Assembly (NCBI GenBank): GCA_963082975.1
Contig: OY720346.1
Coordinates: 21,074,720 to 21,138,719 of the forward strand
Reading direction: 5' to 3'
Source of the DNA: Labia minor
Lineage: Eukaryota; Arthropoda; Insecta; Dermaptera; Spongiphoridae
Length of the DNA stretch: 64,000 bases
Shown here: positions 1-10,431 of the stretch, piece by piece
How the letters are laid out: each line of letters opens with the position of its first letter
Position numbering within the stretch: the first letter of the stretch is position 1
The notes under the pieces: generated by a model
What the model was told of the DNA's origin: nothing
What the model saw: only the letters and a program-made list of their open reading frames with translations
Databases searched by the model: none
Translations under genes and position numbers: made by a program

Positions 1-866
1 AAAAATACCTAATATATTTATAAAAATATTTGAGTTTAATAATTTTAAATATTAACTTTTAAATATTAAATATCTTTAATTTAGATGAACGAGTTATTTA
101 ATTAAATTATTTAAAAGATATAAATAATGAATTTGATAGACGGGAGGAAGAAGAGGAAAATAAAAAAAAATATTTTGAAAATGTAATTTAATTTCAAGGA
201 TTCAAACCTCACAAGTTCACAAATTTAAAATTAAGATATGTCTTTGAAATATTGATATGATCGTTGGTAATGGAATCCTTTGATAAATTAAGCTATATAT
301 ATATATATACCTATACTAAAATATATACTGTAAAAGAAAATGTTTGTCTATATGTCTGTCATTTCTTTATTCGTTCTAAATCGATCAATCCATATGAAAT
401 GAAATTTGGAATAGATCAATTTTATTACTCAGGAAAAGTTCTGACTTTCTATTTCGAATTTTCCAATGAAATTTAGTTTTCCAATAAGGATACTTACATT
501 CAAATTTGTGAACCTCTTGTTACCTCTTTAAAACTTTCATCCATCTATGTTCATCTTTAATTTTCTTATTTTAATCACTGAATTTAAGTTTTATAACCTT
601 TCTTAATTTTATACTGATAAAATAATTTGGTATTTAAAAATAAAGAAATTATTAAGAAATAAAAGAAAAACAAAATTTTATTTCTATACATTGAAATTTT
701 GAATTTATTCTTTGAGTAGTATAGAATATTTTCAAATCCATTAGCTATGCAACATAAAATCACAAACCTAGAGCCACCAATAAAATCAAAATAAACCCCC
801 ATTAGACTTTATAAAATGGAACTCAACATATATGCGCTAACATGTAACATAAAATAACAATTTCAT

Positions 867-906
<40 letters not shown>

Positions 907-1549
907 GATATAAGACTTATATTTTTAACATTATAATAACAATAAAAACAACTTTTATTTTGAATAAATTGAATTTATGGAAGTTTTTTTTATGTTATTA
1001 TTATATAAGTTGGAGAAAAATACATTTCATGTCATATTAATTACAATTTATTTTATTATTGTTAGATGTCATATTTGTTTTAAGTGTTTTTGCTTTATGA
1101 TTATTGAAAATATATAGGTAGAGATGTTTTTGCATCCAGTTCACAATGTGAAAGTAGATTTTTAACAAATATGTGTAAAAAATAATGATATAATTTTGTG
1201 ATTTTCATGATATTATGAAGTTTTTCCTATCAATGTATAAACCCCTGCTAATTTATTTATTTATTGTATATATAAACAAGAGATTGGTAAATAATCTTAA
1301 GTTTGTAGATATTAAATTATTAAAGCTTTGGTGGTTGTTTTTTTATTTATAATGGAAGTTTGTAAATTAAACCACATATTGATATTTGTTATTGTAAATT
1401 TATTCAAAAAATATCAACATATACACAACGTGCTACTTCTACAATCGAAACGTTTGTGATATAAGAGTTTTGTTAAGTTTGAATCCAAAACTTCATTGGA
1501 TGAATAATTGAATGTCTATAATGCAAGATATACCTACTGATTGAGATTC
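1..1549. other. AT-rich DNA without recognised gene
   Basis: No coding frame of convincing length or composition is visible. The stretch holds a (TA)n microsatellite at about 871-900 and scattered A/T homopolymers. Short open frames near 264-476 and 584-802 are low-complexity and resemble nothing recognised. The right edge abuts the BEL/Pao insertion. Confidence 0.6.
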
Positions 1550-1554
1550 CGGAC
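1550..1554. repeat. 5-bp target-site duplication, left copy (cggac)
   Basis: The five bases immediately before the 5' LTR are identical to the five immediately after the 3' LTR (5892-5896). A 5-bp duplication fits BEL/Pao integration and fixes both outer boundaries of the element. Confidence 0.92.
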
Positions 1555-2577
1555 TGTTTCCGCATGGAACCTGAATTCAAATAAATTTGAATTCCCGCCC
1601 TCTGACTAAGTTTAAATAATAATTAAGTTAATATTTATAAATATTAGTGTTAATTAATTATATAATGTAGTTTAATATTTTTAAGTTAATTTAATTTATA
1701 GTTTTAAATATTTAATTGTTATTGTCATAAATTCATGAGGTTGACCACCCCCCTCCCTTACTATCTACATATAAAAAGACAGGCCGAGCTCTCCGGAGCC
1801 CCGCTGCTGTTGTCCTGTCTCCCGAGTGCTATTGCCTTTGTCTGTCACTGCTGCCTGTTGTTTTTATCTGCTCGTCCACTGCTTACTGGGGTCCCTTGGC
1901 CCACCGACGCCTTATTCGACCCGTTCGAATTTACAACTCGAACGCGGTGCTTTTGGGGTCGTCGACGAGGCTACAGATTGCAGCCGCCGGTCCTGTGCTC
2001 CAGAGTTTGTTCCGAGGGGGCAAACCCAGTGATTCCTGAAGGGGATCATCTCTACGTTGGATCAATTGCGAAACCAGCAGAGAAGACATCCAGGCAGCGA
2101 ACGGCAGCGTAAACCCCCATTTATTTCAATTCCCGGTGGTCAGATAAGTGCACTTATGAACACTTAGAACTATATTAATTTTAGACTTAAAATTTAGATT
2201 TAAGTTGATATATAAAAATATTTAGGTGACCCTAAATATAATTAATCCGTTTTTAATTGAACCTAATTTTAATTTAATTAAAGATAATAAAAGTTGATTA
2301 TAGTTTTTATTTAGCGAGCTTTTTTCTATCCCAAATTCTTAATATATTAAAAATAGACCTCTAATACAGTCCACTTAATTTTCAAGGCGCGATAGAAGTG
2401 AAGAGGTAACTATCGCAATATTATATTAATTCCTCTTTTTAGCCTTCGAGCAAAATTGATATATATTAAGGATTCATCCCCTTCCATTTCCTCCCACTTT
2501 CAATTTTCAGGAACAATAGCTTTCTATTAATTTTTAGGTCTTACAAGCCTCTATAGTCGATGTATCAAGCGGATACA
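1555..2577 (+). repeat. 5' LTR of BEL/Pao element
   Basis: 1,023 bp, starting TGTTTCC and ending GGATACA (TG...CA rule). It is almost identical to 4805-5891 but lacks 64 bp there. The middle (about 1781-2130) is GC-rich in an AT-rich setting and follows the TATA box, consistent with the transcribed R/U5 portion. A 125-codon open frame inside is present in altered form in the other LTR and is probably not coding. Confidence 0.93.
1770..1778 (+). promoter_or_regulatory. TATA box of the 5' LTR promoter
   Basis: The sequence tataaaaag lies just upstream of the GC-rich LTR core and is repeated at the matching position of the 3' LTR (5020-5028). Its position fits the RNA polymerase II promoter of the retrotransposon, with initiation expected roughly 25-30 bases downstream. 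The start site itself is inferred. Confidence 0.65.
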
Positions 2578-2590
2578 TCATTAAATTTTT

Positions 2591-2610
2591 TGGTCCTTCT
2601 TTAGCCGGAT
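2591..2610 (+). other. Candidate primer-binding site, tRNA-Tyr-like
   Basis: Thirteen bases after the 5' LTR comes tggtccttc, which pairs with the 3' end of a eukaryotic tRNA-Tyr including CCA (tRNA-Tyr ends ...GAAGGACCA). The next bases (agccggat) also match the tRNA T-arm side but with two extra nucleotides between the blocks. The placement is right for minus-strand priming; the imperfect match lowers confidence. Confidence 0.5.
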
Positions 2611-2918
2611 AAAATTGAAGATTTTATCTGGTTTTAATTTAATATAAATAATTTTATATTAGTTTCAAAAGAAAGCATTTGTTCTTGAAATAGAATTGCC
2701 ATAAACATTATATTCAGTTGGAATATTTTGTTACCTGACCCTTGCAATAGCAAATTTCCTTTCCATTCATTTTCTTTGTCCTTTGTTTGAAAAAAGGTCG
2801 CTAAAGTTTTAAAAGGTTCGTTTAAAATTAATATTTTAAAGGATCTTTTAATAGTTATATAAATAATTTTAGTCTCTCAGGGAGATTAATTAAAATTAAA
2901 TAAAAATTTTATGTGTTT

Positions 2919-4781
2919 ATGTTATTAAAAATTAGGCAGATTAAAAACGAGCTAGAGGCTCGTAGGCAGACTTGCGATAGGCCTAAAATTATGGCAAAGC
3001 TAAGGCTGCCTCAATTAGATATTCCCAAATTCTCTGGAAAAATTGAGAATTGGGAAAGTTTTAAAAATAGTTTTTCTTCGATTGTAGGAGATCGAGATGA
3101 TTTATCCTCTCTCGAGAAATTAAATTTTTTAAAAGGAGCCTTGCAAGGGGAGGCTTTAGAATGCGTGGGCATGTATCCAATGAAGGGTGAGAATTACAAA
3201 ATTGTATGGGACACCCTCAATAATAGATACAATAGGGAATCGGAAATCGTGTACCGGTTTATTGGGCGGATTATGGATATCCCTAAAGCCACTTCACATT
3301 CGGCTAATAGTTTATTCAAAGTATTTTCAACGTTTCAGAACGTTTTAAACAATCTTGAGGCGTTGAAAATACAATTAGATGACTGTGACCCTCTTTGGAC
3401 TTTCTCTCTTCTAGAGAAAGTTGACTACGAAACAAAGCGGGCATGGTATTATGAAAATAATAATTTCGAACTGCCGAGCATTAAAAAGATATTGGCCTTT
3501 TTAGAAAGGAGGTATAATTCTTGCCTAGGAGCTCAGCCAGGCCTGAGTATTGAAAAGGGCAATAAAACAATAGATCAGGGAAGGGAAAAACAAAATTTTA
3601 AAAAAGCAGGCATTTTTCATACAATGGGCGGGCCCCCATTCGACTGCAGCATATGTGGAAAAAAACACTCGTTAAAAGAGTGTCATAAATTTAAAAAATT
3701 GTCACTTGGCGAGCGCAAGGGAAAAATTAGGGAATTGAAGCGATGCTTCAATTGTCTAGGATTGAAACATTCTGCGGCAGACTGTTTTAAACCTCCTTGC
3801 GCTCATTGTAATAAAAAATTAAATACATTGCTACATATAGATGTAGAAAGCAATCAATTGGAGGATAAACCAATTAATTTGAATGTAGATGCATTACAAA
3901 CGCATATAATGAAGTCGAATGCGGGCTGTAATAACAATAAATTTAATCCATCACTATTGGCAACTGCGCAGGTACAGATAATAGACACCGAGGGAAAATT
4001 GATAAAGGCTAGGTGTCTATTAGATAGTGGGGCACAGGTAAGCTGTGTTTCGCTTTCAATGGCGAAACGACTCGGTCATAAAATTGAAAAGACCTCTACA
4101 AGTCTATTCAATTTGAGTGGCCGGTCAATGAGAGTAAAAGGGAAGGTTCAGCTCACCTTTTGCCCTCATTTCTGTACATCGCAAAATTATAAAATAGCTC
4201 CTCTTGTTTTGGAAAAATTAACAAGTGAACAGCCAATACAACAGGTAAGGATCCCCCCTTTCACACTGCCGGCAGGTAATAAATTAGCCGACCCAGAATT
4301 TAACATACCTGCAGGCATTGATATAATTCTCGGAGCAGAAATATATCCCCTTCTAATGAAATCGAAAACGAAAGTATTTAGAAGGGATTTACCAAAAGCG
4401 CAAGACACCCACCTGGGGTGGGTTCTAATGGGCCCTTGTAAATATATTAATTCATATCAACAAGGGTCCAATGGGGAAAGGGTAGGGGAAAATAGGCTAC
4501 CTGGCTCTAGGCGTGATCCTAGGCAAAATTATTCAACCAATCGGCAATCTCGTAAAAAGTGGTTTCGGGAGAACCCTAGTGATTTGCGTAATAGATTGGT
4601 ATTGATACCCGATTCCGGCGTGTCCCCCTTGCAATGGAAACTGGGGAAAATCATTAAAACCTTTCGAGGAAAGGACAATTTGGTACAGGGGGTTAAAATA
4701 AAGACCGAGAGGGGAGAATATAACCTTTCGATCAACAAAATTACATTGTTACCCGATAGCGTAAATTTAAATAGATTTTGA
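2919..4781 (+). CDS. Gag-protease fused to Pol C-terminal tail, BEL/Pao
   Basis: Single open frame of about 620 codons. Residue numbers here count from an upstream GTG at 2913; the first ATG is at 2919. Residues ~30-205 resemble BEL/Pao Gag (DUF1759), including LPQLDIPKFSG. Residues ~245-300 hold Cys/His zinc knuckles for RNA binding. Residues ~345-510 are a retropepsin-like aspartic protease with LLDSGAQVS (catalytic Asp ~371) and the downstream ILGAEIY and LGWVLMG blocks. The frame then passes through a linker (~510-545) straight into a DUF5641-like end with PLQWKLGKI and GKD, normally found after integrase. RT, RNase H and integrase are gone, yet the frame stays open across the junction. 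The Gag N-terminus also looks short. A frame this open suggests a young or still useful virion protein; activity is not shown. Confidence 0.9.
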   Translation: MLLKIRQIKNELEARRQTCDRPKIMAKLRLPQLDIPKFSGKIENWESFKNSFSSIVGDRDDLSSLEKLNFLKGALQGEALECVGMYPMKGENYKIVWDTLNNRYNRESEIVYRFIGRIMDIPKATSHSANSLFKVFSTFQNVLNNLEALKIQLDDCDPLWTFSLLEKVDYETKRAWYYENNNFELPSIKKILAFLERRYNSCLGAQPGLSIEKGNKTIDQGREKQNFKKAGIFHTMGGPPFDCSICGKKHSLKECHKFKKLSLGERKGKIRELKRCFNCLGLKHSAADCFKPPCAHCNKKLNTLLHIDVESNQLEDKPINLNVDALQTHIMKSNAGCNNNKFNPSLLATAQVQIIDTEGKLIKARCLLDSGAQVSCVSLSMAKRLGHKIEKTSTSLFNLSGRSMRVKGKVQLTFCPHFCTSQNYKIAPLVLEKLTSEQPIQQVRIPPFTLPAGNKLADPEFNIPAGIDIILGAEIYPLLMKSKTKVFRRDLPKAQDTHLGWVLMGPCKYINSYQQGSNGERVGENRLPGSRRDPRQNYSTNRQSRKKWFRENPSDLRNRLVLIPDSGVSPLQWKLGKIIKTFRGKDNLVQGVKIKTERGEYNLSINKITLLPDSVNLNRF

Positions 4782-4790
4782 CAGTCCGTC

Positions 4791-4800
4791 AAGGGGGGGA
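4791..4800 (+). other. Polypurine tract
   Basis: The run aaggggggga lies four bases before the 3' LTR start at 4805, the standard place for the plus-strand primer of an LTR retrotransposon. Confidence 0.85.
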
Positions 4801-4804
4801 GTGA

Positions 4805-5891
4805 TGTTTCCGCATGGAACCTGAATTCAAATAAATTTGAATTCCCGCCCTCTGACTAAGTTTAAATAATAATTAAGTTAATATTTATAAATATTAGTGT
4901 TAATTAATTATATAATGTAGTTTAATATTTTTAAGTTAATTTAATTTATAGTTTTAAATATTTAATTGTTATTGTCATAAATTCATGAGGTTGACCACCC
5001 CCCTCCCTTACTATCTACATATAAAAAGACAGGCCGAGCTCTCCGGAGCCCCGCTGCTGTTGTCCTGTCTCCCGAGTGTTATTGCCTTTGTCTGTCACTG
5101 CTGCCTGTTGTTTTTATCTGCTCGTCCACTGCTTACTGGGGTCCCTTGGCCCACCGACGCCTTATTCGACCCGTTCGAATTTACAACTCGAACGCGGTGC
5201 TTTTGGGGTCGTCGACGAGGCTACAGATTGCAGCCGCCGGTCCTGTGCTCCAGAGTTTGTTCCGAGGGGGCAAACCCAGTGATTCCTGAAGGGGATCATC
5301 TCTACTTTGGATCAGTGCTGGTCCATTCAACCCGTTGGAAACTCGAGGAGGGTCCAAAGCCAATTGATCGTTGGATCAATTGCGAAACCAGCAGAGAAGA
5401 CATCCAGGGAGCGAACGGCAGCGTAAACCCCCATTTATTTCAATTCCCGGTGGTCAGATAAGTGCACTTATGAACACTTAGAACTATATTAATTTTAGAC
5501 TTAAAATTTAGATTTAAGTTGATATATAAAAATATTTAGGTGACCCTAAATATAATTAATCCGTTTTTAATTGAACCTAATTTTAATTTAATTAAAGATA
5601 ATAAAAGTTGATTATAGTTTTTATTTAGCGAGCTTTTTTCTATCCCAAATTCTTAATATATTAAAAATAGACCTCTAATACAGTCCACTTAATTTTCAAG
5701 GCGCGATAGAAGTGAAGAGGTAACTATCGCAATATTATATTAATTCCTCTTTTTAGCCTTCGAGCAAAATTGATATATATTAAGGATTCATCCCCTTCCA
5801 TTTCCTCCCACTTTCAATTTTCAGGAACAATAGCTTTCTATTAATTTTTAGGTCTTACAAGCCTCTATAGTCGATGTATCAAGCGGATACA
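4805..5891 (+). repeat. 3' LTR of BEL/Pao element
   Basis: 1,087 bp, TG...CA ended and colinear with the 5' LTR. Visible differences are C1829/T5079, G2056/T5306, C2095/G5409 and 64 extra bases between two TTGGATCA copies at 5307-5314 and 5371-5378. The 5' LTR has one TTGGATCA, so it most simply lost the segment by recombination or slippage between the short repeats. Confidence 0.93.
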
Positions 5892-5896
5892 CGGAC
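5892..5896. repeat. 5-bp target-site duplication, right copy (cggac)
   Basis: Matches 1550-1554 exactly and closes the BEL/Pao insertion. Confidence 0.92.
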
Positions 5897-7711
5897 CATA
5901 AACTAAAAGTTGGAATAAAAAATTTCGCAAATCATGATAAATCTAATTTAATTTAAATTATTTTAAAAAAGTGGTAAGTTTTATTGCTCTTTCTTTTGAT
6001 ATAACATCGAATAGGAAAAAAGATACAACGAATTTCTTCAATTAGCCTACCGGAAATTAAGATTCAATTCTTATTTAATCTATTTTTTAATTCAATTTTT
6101 AAGTAAATATTTTAAATCATTATTTTATAAACTCTTTTTATTACTAAATCTACTTTTTATATATTAATATTTCTATTGAAATCACAGGGGCGGATTAAAC
6201 ATTCTCAAGCATGTGTCTCAATAGGTGAAGAAAGAATAGCTTGAGTTTAAATAATGTCTCTTATTTATTTCTTGGTTCACTTATTCTCAATTAACCCATT
6301 TTTTGGTCACCAAGTACCCCTGACTCTATATTTTTAGAGATTGTATGGAACCTTAATTTAATTACAGGAATGATTAAGATAAACAAAAAACAATCCTGTT
6401 TCTAAGTTGGTTTAGCGTTCTTAGACATGCTCAAAATATGTTTACCTAATGAACTATTATCTTATTATAATTTTGCTCTTGTATCTATTTTATAATAGAT
6501 TTTCTAATAATGTACTCAGCCCTAAATACCTTTCCCTAAATTATGGTTGACGTGGACTTCATATCCATTGACGGTACTATTGATCAACGGCAGGACCAAT
6601 CGGTCCCTCCCTGACTCCTTGTTGCAACCGTTTAACTCCCGATGGATTCGATAACTTGGAACAAGGATCTGCATTATTCATTTGATTTACGTTGGTTTCT
6701 CTTTTGTAATGAATATTCACATCATTGAGGTAATAATCGTGGCCATATGCAAATTCTTCATTTTGCTCTGTAATCTCTAATCAAATTCAACTTAATTATA
6801 ATAAATTTGTTAAAAAAAAATATGTCTATATAGGTATAAAAGAAAACAATTTGGAGATTTCATTAATTTCAAGATTAAATAAATCTAATTCAAGTGGTCA
6901 GTTGTCAAAGAATTTCAAGATGAATCAAGATAGATAGAGAAATAAATAAAAATATGAAATAGGCCTCTTGAGGTTTGACAGTCGGAATTGAACTGATTTT
7001 GAGTCCATCAGAAGAAAAATAAACACCTAATCTCAAAAGACAAAATATTAATGATAACTTTATCGCCAGTGACATTAGGATTAATAGAAATGGAGAAATA
7101 AACAGGAAAATGGACATTCAGGAAATTGATTTTAGGAATGAGAAACTAAATTATTTATTTTTCCATTATTTTTTTTTTATAATCATTGTATTCTATTTTA
7201 TTAATATCTACTTTCCAAACACTGTGGTTGAATTTCTTTTTTCTTGAAGTGTAAAAAAGGAAAGAGAAAAAAATTAATGAAGAAAAAAATTCTCTCATAG
7301 AGAGAGACATTCAAAGAGTGAATGGCCACTTCATAATTCCACAGTTTTTTTTTTTTTTTGTCCCAGTAGGAAATGACGAAGGGATGAAGGTGGTGGAATA
7401 ATAATATCGTACGTACAGAGAAAACGCATTTTGGCAAATGTTTGATTGTGGATATAAAAATGCTCAAATCAATAAAAAAAAATATCGTTTTTAATTCTGA
7501 ATTTCAATAGATTCGCCAAATGCTTCACTGAATTTTGATAGACCGATCGTTTTACTTTCCAAATGCCTTATTCAAATAAGTCGAACTAAATAAATATTAC
7601 GAATTCAAAATCCTGTTGGGATATTTTGCGCGAGATGTTATTGTGACTAAAGAATCAAAATATGTAAATTATTGATTACAGCTGAGATTTTAAAACATAA
7701 TTATAATGGTT
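5897..7711. other. AT-rich DNA, no recognised gene
   Basis: Continues the host sequence interrupted by the BEL/Pao element. A block of more balanced composition at about 6540-6680 contains only a 23-codon frame before a stop. 6185-6200 reads like a hAT terminus (cag, ggcggattaaac), but no partner end was found. Poly-T and poly-A runs occur near 7345-7360 and 7471-7480. Confidence 0.5.
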
Positions 7712-7902
7712 AATAAATTTAAGTAAAAAGAAATATTTTTAAAAAACACACTTTACTTAAAATTGCACTAAAAAGTAAAAAATAAAATCACTGTAAAGTG
7801 TGTGCGCTCAAATTATAATAACACCGTAAAACATTTGCTTCCATTTGGTGTTTTAAGTAAAGTGTGTTTTTTAAAAAGATTTCTTTTTACTTAAATTTAT
7901 TT
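7712..7902. mobile_element. Foldback MITE with ~51-bp terminal inverted repeats
   Basis: 7712-7762 and 7851-7902 are inverted copies with about one mismatch, separated by ~88 bp. The arms contain aagtaaaaagaaat and the motif aaacacactttactt. No coding capacity. Such long arms on a ~190-bp unit are typical of MITEs. The superfamily is uncertain because no clear target duplication was found. The inner motif recurs in part at ~8172-8186. Confidence 0.7.
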
Positions 7903-8123
7903 CATACTTTTTAGTCGAGTTCAGCGCCTCTAGAACTGCTATCGCCATCTATGATTGAAATAGTGAACTATTCCATATTCCGCATATGAAAGTTTAGTTA
8001 ATTAATTACCACTAATAGATAAATAATTCAGTGGATTTTTCAATTGATTCGTGTATTATTAGCAGGAGCAAGTTTCAAGTTGATTGAATGACGGGAAGTT
8101 GTTGAAATATCGATTATAAAATG

Positions 8124-8156
8124 CCGCGGACAGACCGCGGACAGACCGCGGACAAA
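8124..8156. repeat. Minisatellite, 3 x 11 bp
   Basis: Three consecutive copies of ccgcggacaga, the last ending aaa instead of aga. It is very GC-rich compared with its surroundings. No gene is attached to it. Confidence 0.85.
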
Positions 8157-10321
8157 CGGAAAGTGTGAGTTAAGTAAAGTGTATTAAAAATAATTGATAT
8201 CAAGAATACTTAGTTTTTGAAAATTGAATATTATTAAAATATTTTAAATTCAATGTAATACATTTTTTTTACCATAAAAATAAGTAAGTTTATTCAGATA
8301 ACACAAAAACAAATTTGAAACTTAAATTGGAAAATCTCTTAAGACAATAATCAACTGCTATAAAAATATTTTGTAAATCTCAACTAACGGACGTTAACTG
8401 CCAATATATTTCGAGTTATATTTGTTATTACTTCGAGACCATTACTCCTTTATGTGTACGAAAGTCTCCCTCTTCTCTTTAACGGTCACGTGAACAAGGA
8501 AGCTATTATAATATATCACTGCATTTGTGTGAAACCGCGTAAAGCCGTAAAAACACTTGTTTTTCGGGTATTTAGCAAAATTTGTTCATTCTGGAAAATT
8601 TTAAGAAATATTTCATTTCTACTTCTACTTATTATATTTTAAACATAATTTTAAATGCTTGATACAAAATAAAACTTAGAAAAAATATTTTTAATGTAAT
8701 ATTAAAGTTTAATGTCACAATATAATCATTTATTATTTTTTTACGTTTACAAAATAAACTACGAAATAATATTATAAGCACAAAGAATGTTTCTCTTCAA
8801 AGAATACTAAATATGAAGCAATTATTTTGACTTTAGAGTTTAGATTAAATAACATAACAGTAAATTTCTATAAATTAATAGAGGAATTTTATCATTATTT
8901 ATCTTTAATTTCAAAGGAGTTTAAGATTTGTTGATGATAACCGAATTATTTATTTATTTGAATAAAGAGGATTTATTTTCAGAGTCCAAACGCGTAACAT
9001 TGAACAATCAGGAATTATAAAAAAAAAAACTAGAAATGTTGCTGTTGGAAAAGTATAAATTTAATCCGGATTGAAAAGCCACAATAATTTATATCCTATA
9101 TTTTTCAATTTATGCCACGTAAAAACAATTATTCGATTTGATGGGGAAAATATATAAACTAATATTTTTATACCAGCAAAGAATTTAAATTTAATGTATT
9201 ATGTATACCATATACAAGAACATATGAGGAAAAGGAGGGGGAAATATTTGGAAAATATTTAAATATTAAAATTGTTATAATTATCTGTCAAGAGCTGCTA
9301 TTTGTTGGACTTCACGTGGAATCAACTTCTAATAACATAACTTCAGGGTCTTACCAACATTTTTTTATTTTTTTAAATTGATATGATTTAATGTTGAATA
9401 ATAATATCTTAAAATGTGTTTTACTCGTATACATGTGCTATGCAAAAATTTTATACAATAAGAGGAAACAGTGGATTCAAAAATATATTATAGATTGTTT
9501 TTGTTAATATTAATATTCGAAATATACTTTTGCTTTTTGTTCTCTTAGGATCCGTTCTACTGATCTAGAACACCTTTACCCCGCTTAATAGGCAACCAGC
9601 TTGATTGGTGCTGTGCTTTCTCTTCATTTAAAACAGAGGATTTGTTTCTTATTATTAAAATTATTATTCCCAAAAATGTGAAATTTGGTTTTTTACATTT
9701 TTCATTTTTTTTTTAAATGAGAATGTATTATTTATTTATGAGTGTCATTTTTCTAATTATAATATATTTAAAAAAAAATTGTATAATGTTATAATATTAC
9801 AAACTATATGGAGAAGATAATCAACCTGTCCCATGTTACCACTTTCATATAAATATTTAGAAAGAAAGAAAGTTTTAGAATTAATTAAAGAAAAAGTAAA
9901 AAATAAGACATAATTTAATACAAACAGTCTCTTTGGTAAACGTTTCTAGTGTATCCAAACTGTTTTGAATCTCAGCTTTCGCTTCTGACTCCCAAATCAC
10001 AGATGAGTTCACGCCTAAGTTTAAAGAGGACCTCACACGATTAATACAAGAACTATTAAGAAATATTATTTTATTTAAAGCTTCAAAATTGTATCTTTTA
10101 TAGTATCAAATATTGAATATTTTCTGTATTTTAGTTATTATTTATTTTTAAATTAATATATAAAGAGTTTAGATATATTTTTTAATTTAAAATATATAGT
10201 TAAAGTTTTAGAAATAAATTTAAACTACTAAATTTTAACATTGTATGGACTACTTGACCTCAATGATCGATTGAGTTTAGTCTCTTCTGGTTTGGGTAAT
10301 GATGTCGTTAGGCGAATCAAC

Positions 10322-10431
10322 GAGTGTCTTGAAGGTTGGTGAAGTTCGCCGATGTTTCTCCTGTGCAATAATTTATGAGCGAGGCCTGTCAACTAAATGG
10401 GAACCCAGTCGGCTCATCATTCAAGACACTC
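10322..10431. repeat. Perfect 12-bp inverted repeat, ~86-bp spacer
   Basis: gagtgtcttgaa at 10322-10333 is the reverse complement of 10420-10431. The spacer is GC-balanced against the AT-rich surroundings. It could be the base of a stem-loop RNA or part of a small element; nothing more can be said. Confidence 0.5.

Larger units (their letters stand above)
1555..5891 (+). mobile_element. BEL/Pao LTR retrotransposon, internally deleted
   Basis: Complete insertion of 4,337 bp bounded by two LTRs and a 5-bp target duplication. The order is 5' LTR, leader with a possible primer-binding site, one Gag-protease frame fused to the Pol C-terminus, a polypurine tract and the 3' LTR. Reverse transcriptase, RNase H and integrase are missing, so the copy should need enzymes from a full-length relative. 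By eye the LTRs differ at only three single bases plus one 64-bp indel, so insertion was recent. Family assignment rests on the Gag (DUF1759-type), protease (DUF1758-type) and DUF5641-like tail, a combination known from BEL/Pao. Confidence 0.93.

Noticed and set aside
1735..2112. 125-codon open frame in the 5' LTR, with a longer version (158 codons) in the 3' LTR
   Set aside because: It lies in the LTR transcribed region, its C-terminus differs between the two LTRs because of the indel, and it matches no known protein. The GC-rich composition explains the absence of stops.
4187..4408. Minus-strand frames under the Gag-protease gene (also 4529-4792)
   Set aside because: Antisense shadows of the BEL/Pao coding sequence.
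6185..6200. hAT-like terminus caggggcggattaaac
   Set aside because: No inverse partner or 8-bp duplication was found within reach, so no element can be supported.
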